Assembly (NCBI GenBank): GCA_015065425.1
Contig: SVQH01000002.1
Span: 1-64,000, forward strand
Reading direction: 5' to 3'
DNA: 64,000 nt
From: Oscillospiraceae bacterium
GTDB lineage: Bacteria > Bacillota > Clostridia > Oscillospirales > Acutalibacteraceae
The notes under the pieces are model-generated. The model was given only the letters and a program-made list of their open reading frames with translations. It ran no database searches and was not told where the DNA came from. This document shows positions 18,806 through 27,573 of this stretch, piece by piece (the first letter of the stretch is position 1; each line of letters starts with the position of its first letter). Made by a program: the position numbers and the translations under genes.

Positions 18806-19093
18806 CTCTTTCTATGTTGGCTATAACAGATATAAACGGCTTTTGTCAATAGTGTTGCGATTATAACCGCAAAACTTTCTGAAAACGACAGTTTTTGCGG
18901 GTAAAAGCCGAAAAAATATTTCGGTTTTCCTGCAGTAATACATTTATAGACTGCTTAATGAGGTACACCGGATGAATTGTAATCGAACATTTTTTTGTAA
19001 TTTCTTCAAAAAACCAATCGTTATAAAGAGAAAACAGTTCTCCGCTTTTCCAAGGATAACTTTATATTAAAAAATTTTAATATAAAAGAAATC
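18806..19093. other. Intergenic region
   Basis: AT-rich. One weak hairpin (CCGAAA, then TTTCGG, near 18909-18925). No gene or further signal recognised until the promoter at 19094. Confidence 0.4.
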
Positions 19094-19122
19094 TCGACAA
19101 TAAGTAAATAATGTGTTAGAAT
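19094..19122 (+). promoter_or_regulatory. Promoter of the propeller/toroid gene
   Basis: TCGACA at 19094-19099 and TAGAAT at 19117-19122, spacer 17. The -10 context (GTTAGAATAAAAC) closely matches the promoter at 42339-42344. Confidence 0.6.
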
Positions 19123-19151
19123 AAAACAAATTAATTTACGGGAGAAGATGT

Positions 19152-21329
19152 ATGAAAAAATATACGCTTAATTTCGGACAGTTCAGACAGTTTGACAAGA
19201 AATTTATAACTGCTGAAAACGGAATCAATGTTGAAAATGTAAACTCTGTTGCATTTCTCGGTGAGACACTTTTTGTTTCTGCCGACGGATGCCTTTATGA
19301 ATATAGTGACGGTAAAATGAAGAAGCTTTCGGCTAAGGCTGACAGGATTTTCTCGGAGGACGGCAGGCTTTTTGTGTCTTCGGGAAATAATCTTGGGGAA
19401 TTGAAAGGCGGAAAAATCAAGAAAATTGCTGAATTTGACAGTGCAGTACTTGATATCTCCCTTGCTCTTGATAATTCTTTATGGCTTATCACAGAAAAAA
19501 ACCTTTATCTTTTCTCTGACGGTGAATTTACAAAGGTTGTGGGAATTCCTGAAGATACCGTATGCCTTGCCGCAAAGGATAATAAATCAAAATACGGAGA
19601 GACCGTTTATATCGGCTGTACCACAGAGGGACTTCTTTCTATGAAGGGCAAACGCCGCCACTTTGCGGAGATGACTCCCGATATGTCAGGTGTTCTTTCA
19701 AAGAAGGTAAACTGTCTTTCTCTTGACGGCATGGGACATCTGTGGGTAGGTACTGACGAGGGGCTCAATATATATGACGGAAGAAATTACTGGTATAACG
19801 GAAACGATTTTTACTCTGTTCCCGCAGGCTCCTTCAACGATATGTGCTTTACTTCCGACGGAAAGAAATATTTTGCAACAAATACCGGTGTTATAACTTT
19901 AATTGAGGGTAAAATTTCTTATTTCTCCTACGGTGCATGGCTTATGCATCCTACAGTTACAAAAATTGCCGTGTCCGAAAACGGCACTGTTGCCGCCGTT
20001 ACTCCGAGAGGTATCAGCGTTATCACAAACAAGCTGATGACACTCGCTGAAAAAGCTGCCCACTATGATGAAATGGCAGTGAAATATTTCACAAGAAATG
20101 AAGGCTATCAGGTGTCCCGTGAACTCAGAAAATACGGTGACCTTGACTCAGGTTGGCTTCCCAATTCAGACAATGACGGACTTTTTACGGGTGTTTACTG
20201 TGCATCTCAGTGCTTCCGTTATAAAGTGACAGGTGACGAAAAGGCAAAGGAAAATGCAAAAAGAGCAGTTGAAGCCATGATAAAGCTTACTGAGATTACC
20301 GGTAAGAAGGGCTTTACCGCAAGAGCCACAAGACATTCTTATGAAGAAAACTTCGGCACGGGCAACCGTGAGGAATGGCATTATTGTGAGAATAACCCTG
20401 AAATGGAATGGCTGGGAGAAACCTCTTCCGATGAAATGACAGGACATTATTTTGCTTATGGAGTTTATTTTGACCTTGTAGCAGACAAAAAGGAAAAGAA
20501 GAAAATAGCAGAGGTCGTAAAGACTATTACCGACCATATTATAGAAAACAATTTCCATCTTACGGATGTTGACGGTGTTCCCACTACATGGGCAAACTGG
20601 GAGCCTGACCTTCTCAATAACGATGATCGCTGGTTCTATGAAAGAGGCACAAATTCCCTTGAAATTCTCTCCTTCCTTAAAACTACATACCATGTAACGG
20701 GGGACGAAAAGTATAACAAGGTTTATGAGATGCTTGTAGAAAAGCATCATTATGCCATGAACTGTATGCAGTATAAGGTAGAGGATGCACATCTTGCACA
20801 CATTGATGACCAGCTTGACTTTATAAATATTTATCCTCTTATTGTGTATACGGATAACGAAGCACATAAAGAAATTTTCAAAATGGGACTTACCCACCAT
20901 TTTGATTATGAAAGAGTTGAGCGTTCTCCCTTCTTCAATATTGTTTACGGTGCACTGACAGATAATTACTGTGATATTGAAAATGCCGCTAAGAGTCTTT
21001 CTGAAATGAATCTTGACCTTATCCGCTGGCCCACCTACAACAGTCACAGAAAGGATATTGTATGGGATGATGAGCAGGCTGAAATGGGATGTCCGCCTCA
21101 GCTTAAATACCCCGTAGAGTATTCTGCCCGTGTTCTCGTTCACTATGACGGAAATCAGTTTGTATGCGACTCGGGTGCAGAAGAATTTGTGAATATCAAT
21201 TCAAAGACGGTAAACCGTACCGCAACTCTTCCGGGGACTGCAGGAGCAAACGGCAAGAGAGCCGAGATGCCTTATATTTACCTGCTTCCTTACTGGATGG
21301 GAAGATACTACGGACTTTTAGGTGACTGA
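19152..21329 (+). CDS. Beta-propeller plus alpha-toroid protein, putative glycan-active enzyme
   Basis: 725 residues without signal peptide or membrane helix, so cytoplasmic. Residues 1-300 form repeats of about 40 residues resembling two-component-regulator propeller blades (LWVGTDEGLNIYDGRNYWY, LFVSADGCLYEYSDGK, RISVITNKLM). Residues about 310-725 are helical with paired hairpins (SDNDGLFTGVYCASQCFRYK, EMTGHYFAYGVYFDLVAD, ERGTNSLEILSFLKTTYHVTGDEKY), resembling an (alpha/alpha)6 toroid of glycosidases or lyases, with candidate acids in NNPEMEWLGETSSDE. Blades like these normally sit in extracellular sensor domains, so a cytoplasmic fusion with a toroid is odd. Monocistronic. The catalytic function is inferred. 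Confidence 0.5.
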   Translation: MKKYTLNFGQFRQFDKKFITAENGINVENVNSVAFLGETLFVSADGCLYEYSDGKMKKLSAKADRIFSEDGRLFVSSGNNLGELKGGKIKKIAEFDSAVLDISLALDNSLWLITEKNLYLFSDGEFTKVVGIPEDTVCLAAKDNKSKYGETVYIGCTTEGLLSMKGKRRHFAEMTPDMSGVLSKKVNCLSLDGMGHLWVGTDEGLNIYDGRNYWYNGNDFYSVPAGSFNDMCFTSDGKKYFATNTGVITLIEGKISYFSYGAWLMHPTVTKIAVSENGTVAAVTPRGISVITNKLMTLAEKAAHYDEMAVKYFTRNEGYQVSRELRKYGDLDSGWLPNSDNDGLFTGVYCASQCFRYKVTGDEKAKENAKRAVEAMIKLTEITGKKGFTARATRHSYEENFGTGNREEWHYCENNPEMEWLGETSSDEMTGHYFAYGVYFDLVADKKEKKKIAEVVKTITDHIIENNFHLTDVDGVPTTWANWEPDLLNNDDRWFYERGTNSLEILSFLKTTYHVTGDEKYNKVYEMLVEKHHYAMNCMQYKVEDAHLAHIDDQLDFINIYPLIVYTDNEAHKEIFKMGLTHHFDYERVERSPFFNIVYGALTDNYCDIENAAKSLSEMNLDLIRWPTYNSHRKDIVWDDEQAEMGCPPQLKYPVEYSARVLVHYDGNQFVCDSGAEEFVNINSKTVNRTATLPGTAGANGKRAEMPYIYLLPYWMGRYYGLLGD

Positions 21330-21339
21330 TAAATAAAAT

Positions 21340-21386
21340 AAGCTGCAGAGCTGTCTTAAAAAAGACCGTCTTGCAGCTTGTTTTTT
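21340..21386 (+). terminator. Rho-independent terminator
   Basis: AAGCTGCA (21340-21347) pairs with TGCAGCTT (21372-21379), with inner pairing GTCTT/AAGAC, followed by GTTTTTTTG. Confidence 0.8.
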
Positions 21387-21398
21387 TGTGTTATTCTG

Positions 21399-22511
21399 TT
21401 ATCTCAGCCAGATTATATTCTGATCTGTGAGGAAATTGTTGAGGCTGTAGCATATAAGAATATTGTCGACATTCTCGACAGAGCAAAGCTCGGAAACGGG
21501 CTTTTTGTAATATCTGAGGTCTACAAGGATGACATTTCGGAAGGATTCACATAAAAAGCCGCCGAGACAGTTTGAATAAGAGTCTCTTACAACAAGTACT
21601 GTGTCCTCAGTCAGAGCATCGGGATTATATATTCTTACCGTGGAGTGGTTGCCGTCAAGAAAAACAGTATATTTGTCTGTCTCTTTAAGTCTTTCGGTGT
21701 AGAATATTCCTTTATGCTCTTCTTCACTCTCTCCGTTTGTGACCGTAATATTTCCCGAACCCTGCCACAGCTCCAGTTCTTCGGATTTCATAAGCCATAA
21801 AGCGGCTCTTGAATAAGTCGAACCGTAAAAATCCTGAACCTTTTCAACGGTGAATTCATTTTCCGGACGGAAATCTTTACCGAGTTCCTTTAAATAAGCT
21901 TCATAAGCTCTGAAAGCACCTTCACTTGTCCAGTGGTGGTCGGTTTTGTAGTAAAGTGACGGGTTGTCAAAAATTTCCCGTACATCAACGGTGTTTATTT
22001 CTTTTGAAAGTGATGAATATATTCTGTCAATATATTCACTGTCGAGATAGTCCTTTGAAAGACCGAAAACTCTGTTTCTTGAAGCCCAACCGGAGGAAGG
22101 TACTACCATCATGTCAACAGGAATGTCGGTTTTTTCTGCAAAAGAATTTATGGTATTTATATTTTTTGTAAAGCCCGCTTCGTCGATACGGCCCGGAGCT
22201 TCTGTGAGGGCATTGTCCTTTGTAAGATATATGTCCGAAGAGGCGTTACGGCACGTCAGAAGATCAAAATATGAATTGAGAGAAACAAAGAAATCTCGGA
22301 GAGGCATGTGGTCGGCAAGATATGTTTCAATATCATTTCCGAAGTCGCCGTTTGCGATATTTTCAAAGTTTATTTCGGGGAAATCCTGAAGATTTCTTTT
22401 TTCAAGCTCGGAAAATTCTGATTTCGGAATAAGGATGAAAAGGAGAAGCATTGCTGAAATAAAAGCACAGAATACACTTACGGTTATGATATGTTCTTTT
22501 TTGTGTTTCAT
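21399..22511 (-). CDS. DHHW-family protein (AlgJ/AlgX-like) for surface O-acylation
   Basis: 370 residues. N-terminal anchor (IITVSVFCAFISAMLLLFIL), then an SGNH-like extracytoplasmic domain carrying the name-giving motif YYKTDHHWTSEGAF, and VVRDSYSNCLGGF near the C-terminus. Members of this family accept acetyl groups relayed by an MBOAT protein and transfer them to exopolysaccharide. Start at ATG 22511 with a GGAGGACATT leader; an upstream in-frame start would lie in the MBOAT gene. Directly downstream of the MBOAT gene (14 bases), so co-transcribed. Confidence 0.85.
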   Translation of the reverse strand: MKHKKEHIITVSVFCAFISAMLLLFILIPKSEFSELEKRNLQDFPEINFENIANGDFGNDIETYLADHMPLRDFFVSLNSYFDLLTCRNASSDIYLTKDNALTEAPGRIDEAGFTKNINTINSFAEKTDIPVDMMVVPSSGWASRNRVFGLSKDYLDSEYIDRIYSSLSKEINTVDVREIFDNPSLYYKTDHHWTSEGAFRAYEAYLKELGKDFRPENEFTVEKVQDFYGSTYSRAALWLMKSEELELWQGSGNITVTNGESEEEHKGIFYTERLKETDKYTVFLDGNHSTVRIYNPDALTEDTVLVVRDSYSNCLGGFLCESFRNVILVDLRYYKKPVSELCSVENVDNILICYSLNNFLTDQNIIWLR

Positions 22512-22524
22512 AATGTCCTCCTTA

Positions 22525-23907
22525 TCAGAATCTGAAATAAATAAAGGGATTGTAGCTCTGACTTGCAAGAGCGGCAACAGAGAGAAGCATAAGAAGTGCA
22601 GCCGCACTAATTCTCAGTATACGCACTGCTTTGCTGTCGTTGTGTTTAATGAAGAAATTCTTTGCTATAGGTGTTGCCGCAACTATGCTTATAATGAGCA
22701 TGGGGAGATATGAAAGCATGGTAACTAAGCCGTCACCCGATACACCTGCAGGGGTAAAGAGTTTTACGAAAAACTCTCCGAGAGCACCGGTGTCTTCAAA
22801 ATAAAACAGCACCCAGCCGAGCATTACTGCAACAACAGAATATATATGTCCTACAAAGGCGGGAGCTTTTTTCAAGATTTTCAGAAGGACGGTTTTTTCA
22901 ATTATGAGAAGCACACCGTAGTACATTCCCCATAATACGAAATTCCAGCTGGCACCGTGCCACAAGCCTGTAAGTGACCACACTATAAGAATGTTTAGTA
23001 TCTGACGGGGAAGCCCTTTTCTGTTTCCGCCGAGAGGGATGTAGACATATTCCTTGAACCATGTGGAAAGGCTTATGTGCCAACGTCTCCAGAACTCTGT
23101 TATGTTCTTTGAAATGTAGGGATAATTGAAGTTTTCCAGAAACTCAAAGCCGAACATTCTGCCAAGACCTCTTGCCATGTCCGAGTATCCCGAAAAGTCA
23201 AAGTATATCTGAAGAGAATATGCACATATTCCCATCCATGCTGCAGCCGTTCCGTCTTCTGTCTGAAGCATATTCCACAGATTTCCCATAGGATTGGCAA
23301 GAAGAACTTTTTTTGCAAGACCGAAGATGAAAAGCATTACTCCCGATGAAAAATCAGAGATATTTTCTTTGCGGAAACTCAGCTGTTCGGCAACATCGCC
23401 GTAACGGACAATGGGGCCTGCAATAAGCTGCGGGAAAAGTGTAACATAAGTTCCGAGTGTCAGAGGATTTTTCTGAACGGGTGCATCGTTTCTGTATACA
23501 TCAATGATGTAACTCATGGACTGGAAAATATAGAAGGAGATTCCTATGGGAAGCGTGATTTCAGGTACGCTTATTTCAGAAAAAACAGGAATTATCTTCA
23601 ACTGCTCGGCAAAGAAGCCCGCATATTTGAAAAAGCCCAGTATCAAAAGGTTTACTGCAATTCCCGTAATAAGCACAGCCTTTGCTGAACGGTTTTTCTG
23701 CTTCCTTGAATGAATGACAACGCCGAAGCAATAGTCAATAAGAATGGTTGCAACCATCAGTATGAGATATACGGGTTCGCCCCAGCCGTAAAACAGAAGA
23801 CTGAACATAAAAAGAACAGGATTCCTGAACGGGCGGGGAACTATATAATATAAAAGCAGAACTATGGGTAAAAATACAAATAAAAATACGTTACTTGAGA
23901 AAAGCAA
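22525..23907 (-). CDS. MBOAT O-acyltransferase (AlgI/DltB/PatA type)
   Basis: 460 residues, about 11 membrane helices. The MBOAT hallmarks are present: YFDFSGYSDMARGLGRMFGF, NFNYPYISKNITEFWRRWHISLSTWFKEYVYIPLGG and the catalytic histidine in TGLWHGASWNFVLWG. It transfers acyl (usually acetyl) groups across the membrane to the partner DHHW protein. TTG start at 23907 after a GGGGG box, since no ATG is suitably placed. Neighbours (DHHW, DUF4358 and SGNH lipoproteins) make up a typical clostridial surface-polysaccharide acetylation set rather than a dlt operon, as dltA/C/D are absent. Confidence 0.92.
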   Translation of the reverse strand: MLFSSNVFLFVFLPIVLLLYYIVPRPFRNPVLFMFSLLFYGWGEPVYLILMVATILIDYCFGVVIHSRKQKNRSAKAVLITGIAVNLLILGFFKYAGFFAEQLKIIPVFSEISVPEITLPIGISFYIFQSMSYIIDVYRNDAPVQKNPLTLGTYVTLFPQLIAGPIVRYGDVAEQLSFRKENISDFSSGVMLFIFGLAKKVLLANPMGNLWNMLQTEDGTAAAWMGICAYSLQIYFDFSGYSDMARGLGRMFGFEFLENFNYPYISKNITEFWRRWHISLSTWFKEYVYIPLGGNRKGLPRQILNILIVWSLTGLWHGASWNFVLWGMYYGVLLIIEKTVLLKILKKAPAFVGHIYSVVAVMLGWVLFYFEDTGALGEFFVKLFTPAGVSGDGLVTMLSYLPMLIISIVAATPIAKNFFIKHNDSKAVRILRISAAALLMLLSVAALASQSYNPFIYFRF

Positions 23908-23952
23908 AGATATCCCCCTTGCTGTAGGTAAATTAAGTCTTTTTTGAAAAAT

Positions 23953-23991
23953 AAAAGCATCAACCTTATTTTACAGGGTCGATGCTTTTTT
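23953..23991. terminator. Terminator within the O-acylation set
   Basis: AAAAGCATC (23953-23961) and GATGCTTTT (23981-23989) with T/A runs on both sides. It separates the lipoprotein genes from the MBOAT-DHHW pair, implying partial read-through or two transcripts. Confidence 0.75.
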
Positions 23992-24002
23992 GCTTAATGG
24001 TT

Positions 24003-24521
24003 TCAGTCAGCTATGCCTTCGTTTACTATAGCTTCAAGAGCTGCTGCATCGGGAGATACAAGAAGTGCGAAATAATCACCCTTTGTGACGACCTTTGCCT
24101 TCTGAACTACTTCGTACTGCTCGGGAGAATATGTTATGCTTTCATCTCCTTTAGCTTTAAGACGGGCTGTAGCAAGGTCTGAAAGTGTTTTGAGTGCTGT
24201 AGCATCCTTTGCCTTTATGAGCCATATTTCGTCTGTGCGAAGGCTGTCAGCACAGATGGAAACATAAAACTCGGCACAATCCTCTGCCTTGATTCCGCAG
24301 TAATTGAGCATCATATCTGCATCAAGAGCAATCATTTCAGGCATCTTTTCAGTACACTTGTCATAAATGTCTTTAAGGCCGGAGCCTTCGCTTATGCTCA
24401 GTGTGGTTTCTTCTGATGAAGGTGAATTTGTTGTGTCATCTTCATTTTTGTCACCGCCGCAAGCACTGAGGCTGAAAACAAGGGATAAACCCATAAGAAG
24501 TGCGATAAGTCTTTTGGTCAT
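24003..24521 (-). CDS. DUF4358 lipoprotein
   Basis: 172 residues. Lipoprotein signal with lipobox LSAC (Cys about residue 21), an acidic/Thr/Ser linker, then a compact domain of about 125 residues (LKDIYDKCTEKMPEMIALD, EFYVSICADSLRTDEIWLIKAKDA, YSPEQYEVVQKAKVVTKGDYFALLVSP) matching DUF4358, which recurs beside MBOAT/DHHW genes in Clostridia. The GDYFALLVSPD ending is characteristic. Exact function unknown; presumed accessory to extracellular glycan acylation because of its neighbours. Confidence 0.75.
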   Translation of the reverse strand: MTKRLIALLMGLSLVFSLSACGGDKNEDDTTNSPSSEETTLSISEGSGLKDIYDKCTEKMPEMIALDADMMLNYCGIKAEDCAEFYVSICADSLRTDEIWLIKAKDATALKTLSDLATARLKAKGDESITYSPEQYEVVQKAKVVTKGDYFALLVSPDAAALEAIVNEGIAD

Positions 24522-24539
24522 GATAAATTACTCCTTTTA

Positions 24540-25352
24540 TTAAAGATATTGATTTTCTGCAAACTGTTCAAGTTTTGCTATCCATACATCGCATCCCATA
24601 TCGCTGAGATGTACGTAATTGTCTGAGCAGTAAGACTTTTCAAGTCCGTTTGTTGCATCCTTGAGAGGCGTTGCCACATCAATGTATGCAAAGTCGTTTT
24701 TCAGTGCAAAATCCCTGAGCATTACATTATATTTATCAATGTCAGGGTTGTTGAGCTTTCCTGCCTCCGAGCCTGTAACAATGGGAGACATCGTCTGGAT
24801 ACAGATTTTAACATCGGGATTTTTTTCCTTGATGCGTTTTATCATGTTATCCCAGTTTTCAACAGTACCTTCAAGTCCGTAGATATTGAGGTCATTCATT
24901 CCGAGCATGATGAAAATTTTCTTCGCACCTGATGCCTTTATCGCATCCTCGGGCGTCATTTCCATTCCCTGATATGTAAGAAGCATGGTATCGTTTACAG
25001 CATGTCCCGAACCGTAGCTTCCTCTTACAAAGAAGGTTGCACCTGAGAGTTTACCCGTGGAGGTGCTTCTGTTTCTCAGTGCCATGCTGACGGAATCGCC
25101 AATGAATGCAGCATCCCTGAAATAGGTTTCTGCTGCCGAGGAAGCATTTGCGGGGATGTTTTCTTCTGAAGGAACTTCAGCGGATGTTGTAGTTGTCTCT
25201 TCTGCGGATGAAAGACTTTCATTGCTTTGTGTCTGATCAGCCACAGGAGAAAGGGTTGTGTTTTCCGTGTTTTCCGAATCTTTACATCCCGTAAAAGTAA
25301 GAGAAACTAAAAGACAGACCGCCGTCAAAGTGCAGATTATTTTTTTCTTCAC
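24540..25352 (-). CDS. SGNH/GDSL-type lipoprotein esterase
   Basis: 270 residues. Lipoprotein signal (IICTLTAVCLLVSLTFTGC, lipobox TFTGC), a Ser/Thr/Glu-rich linker of about 60 residues, then an SGNH hydrolase domain: AFIGDSVSMALRN (Ser), SGATFFVRGSYG, IMLGMNDLNIYG (Asn) and DNYVHLSDMGCDVW (Asp/His region). Start set at GTG 25352, which puts the signal peptide at the N-terminus; an upstream TTG at 25391 would add 13 residues. It is 18 bases from the DUF4358 gene and probably adds or removes acyl groups on surface glycan. Confidence 0.8.
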   Translation of the reverse strand: MKKKIICTLTAVCLLVSLTFTGCKDSENTENTTLSPVADQTQSNESLSSAEETTTTSAEVPSEENIPANASSAAETYFRDAAFIGDSVSMALRNRSTSTGKLSGATFFVRGSYGSGHAVNDTMLLTYQGMEMTPEDAIKASGAKKIFIMLGMNDLNIYGLEGTVENWDNMIKRIKEKNPDVKICIQTMSPIVTGSEAGKLNNPDIDKYNVMLRDFALKNDFAYIDVATPLKDATNGLEKSYCSDNYVHLSDMGCDVWIAKLEQFAENQYL

Positions 25353-25448
25353 GACTTTATCACCGTTTTTCTGATAATTTTTAACAATCAAAGATATTAT
25401 AATAGTGTAAGCCGGTTAATGCAAGTATTAATTTAATTTATTAAATAT

Positions 25449-27395
25449 TTAATCTTCAATAAGAACCATTTGATGAATATTTACCTCAGGCACCGTAAAA
25501 AATGCTTTTCCGTCTTTGTATTCATACGGGATTTTTTCACCCGAAGGTACGAGAGATACTGCCGAAGGAGCTTTCTGACAGCTTACGGAGCATTTTACAT
25601 TATAAAGAGGAACTGTATCCTCAATTACCTCGGTGTGTTCACCTCTTACGGTAGTATGTGCAAACAGAAGATGCATAATTCTTCTGTTTTTATTCTTTTG
25701 CCTTGTGAGTGTCATTACCGCTCTGTCGGGAAGCTCGGCTTTTGCACTTACATTATCCTGAAGCATTCTGTCGGCTATGTATGCAAACAGCTCCTTGAAA
25801 GAAAGATGTCCGAGTTTTGCATAAGCCGTAAAAATATCCCATGCTATGTAAGCTACGTTTCCGTTTATGACGGCACCTGCAGCAGAGCTTTCGGGATTAT
25901 TTGGTGCATGCATGTGGGAGCAGAAATGTTCTCTTGTCCTGTTGAAATAGGGGTCCTGTCTTATTGCAACACACTCACAGCCCTTTTCTTCAATTATATA
26001 GGACTTGCAACGCATTATATAAGCGGTATTCCCGTTTTCAGTATCAAAGCAGGGTACGAAATATGTGGGAGACATCTCATTTTCGCCTTTGTAAGAAGCC
26101 CCTGTATCAAGAAGGAATTCTCCGTTTTTTACAATGCTCTCACCGCTTGCAATGACCTTTCCGCCGCGGTCAATAAATGCCTTTATCTTTCCGAGCATTT
26201 CATTTGAAATTCCGGGGACATCGGGAAGGAGCAGCATTTTATATTCTGAAAGGTCTGCTGTTTCATCAATGAAATTGTAAAGATATTTATTTTCAAGAAG
26301 CATTCTGTTTGCACCGATGTCAGCCTTACTGTCACGGTTTCCCGTTATAGCCTCGGCACTGAGAACGGCAATATCGGCAATGTTTTCGGCAGCAGTAAGC
26401 CAGGGCTCTTTTTCTTCAATAAGGGAATATGCTTTTCCTATGAGTGAGTATGTGGACATATTCATTTCACCGAGAGAATGCATCTGATCGCCTATTGAAC
26501 AGCCTGCACCGTTTGCAACACTGAGAGAGGTCTCATATATAAGTGCATTGGGGTGCTTGAAGCCGCCGAATTCTCCCCAGCTCTGATGGAATTTTCCCGT
26601 CATGCCGAGATATTCCTTGTCTTCAAGTGTGCGGACATAAGCAGCTGAAAGAGGGAAGTGGTCGTAGCCCCAGCCGCCTGTGGGAAGGCTTTCAAGTTCA
26701 AGGTGGGTATTTTTGTTAATAAACGAGTGGTCACCTTTGGGAATGTGACCGCTGTTGTGGAAAATGGTGGCAGTGTCGCTGTGGCGTCTTACGGCGGCAT
26801 TTACTGCATCGGCATATTTGTTGAAGGTAATAATTGAAAATTTTTCAAGGTCTTTTCTGTTGTTTTTATCGAGACCGAGCTTTTTCATATCTGAAAGACA
26901 GTTCGTGCAGAAACATATTTTTGGGGATATGATGTCAAGGAAAATTCCGCAGGGGGCATATTTTACCATAACCTCTTCAATTTCCGCACAAAGCTTGTCA
27001 AGATAACCCGTGTTGAAGCAGAGAAGGTGGAAATGTGCCTCTGTGTCATACTCTGAAATGCTGTCTTTGTTTTCTGAACGTATCCATCTCCATTCGGGAT
27101 GACTGTTATAATCCTTTTCATCAAAGCCTGCAGATATATATACGGGGGCATTTACATTTATTTCTTTACAGGCTTCAAGCTGTGCTCCCAAAAGGTCGAA
27201 GTCGAGTCCCGGATGCATTTCATTTACGGTGGTGGGATGATATGACCAGCCGTGATGGCATTTTGAAAAAACCGTAATTGAATCAACATGACCTGCTTTA
27301 AGAGCACTCTGAAACTGTTCTTTTGAAAAGCTGTCTCCTACACTTAATAGTCCGCTTGTGTGAAAATCAAGATGAACCTGACGAAATCTTAACAT
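25449..27395 (-). CDS. Putative alpha-L-fucosidase (GH151-like)
   Basis: 648 residues, cytoplasmic. The opening LRFRQVHLDFHTSGLLSVG and the segments HVDSITVFSKCHHGWSYHP and NEMHPGLDFDLLGAQLEAC are characteristic of the GHL6/GH151 group (TIM barrel, residues 1-350), followed by a GH42-type trimerisation-like domain (about 355-540: MLLLPDVPGISNEMLGKIKAFIDRGGKVI) and a beta-domain. Candidate catalytic acids include YAPCGIFLDIISP and the SWGEFGG region, but I cannot assign them firmly. GH151 enzymes hydrolyse alpha-L-fucosides, consistent with fucI at 35430 and a nearly identical promoter core. A sugar transporter lies upstream on the same strand. Confidence 0.65.
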   Translation of the reverse strand: MLRFRQVHLDFHTSGLLSVGDSFSKEQFQSALKAGHVDSITVFSKCHHGWSYHPTTVNEMHPGLDFDLLGAQLEACKEINVNAPVYISAGFDEKDYNSHPEWRWIRSENKDSISEYDTEAHFHLLCFNTGYLDKLCAEIEEVMVKYAPCGIFLDIISPKICFCTNCLSDMKKLGLDKNNRKDLEKFSIITFNKYADAVNAAVRRHSDTATIFHNSGHIPKGDHSFINKNTHLELESLPTGGWGYDHFPLSAAYVRTLEDKEYLGMTGKFHQSWGEFGGFKHPNALIYETSLSVANGAGCSIGDQMHSLGEMNMSTYSLIGKAYSLIEEKEPWLTAAENIADIAVLSAEAITGNRDSKADIGANRMLLENKYLYNFIDETADLSEYKMLLLPDVPGISNEMLGKIKAFIDRGGKVIASGESIVKNGEFLLDTGASYKGENEMSPTYFVPCFDTENGNTAYIMRCKSYIIEEKGCECVAIRQDPYFNRTREHFCSHMHAPNNPESSAAGAVINGNVAYIAWDIFTAYAKLGHLSFKELFAYIADRMLQDNVSAKAELPDRAVMTLTRQKNKNRRIMHLLFAHTTVRGEHTEVIEDTVPLYNVKCSVSCQKAPSAVSLVPSGEKIPYEYKDGKAFFTVPEVNIHQMVLIED

Positions 27396-27481
27396 AAAAT
27401 CTGTCCTCCGTGATTATTAGTTTCTTTGTTGCATAAAACCATACATGACAGTATAAGAAAAACACTGCCTATTATACCGAT

Positions 27482-27510
27482 AATATACCACAGGAAAAAG
27501 TCTTTGTCAA
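27482..27510 (-). promoter_or_regulatory. Promoter of the GH151-like gene
   Basis: On the minus strand: TTGACA (27505-27510), spacer 17, TATATT (27482-27487), with an extended -10 (TGG just before). 19 of 21 bases around the -10 match the fucI promoter. Confidence 0.75.
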
Positions 27511-27520
27511 AATTGAAACG

Positions 27521-27554
27521 GGGCTAAAGTTCACATTGCCGTAAACTTTAGCCC
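27521..27554 (-). terminator. Terminator after the sugar transporter gene
   Basis: GGGCTAAAGTT (27521-27531) and AACTTTAGCCC (27544-27554); on the minus strand the stem is followed by CGTTTC. Related in sequence to the stems at 13677 and 56841. Confidence 0.7.
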
Positions 27555-27573
27555 GTTTAATGAGGAATATCAA

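Noticed and set aside
20166..21143. 325-codon minus-strand frame
   Set aside because: Shadow of the propeller/toroid gene; no RBS and no family-like motif.
21399..25352. dlt operon (teichoic acid D-alanylation)
   Set aside because: No dltA or dltC; the partners are DHHW, DUF4358 and SGNH proteins instead.
25470..26207. 245-codon plus-strand frame
   Set aside because: Antisense shadow of the GH151-like gene.
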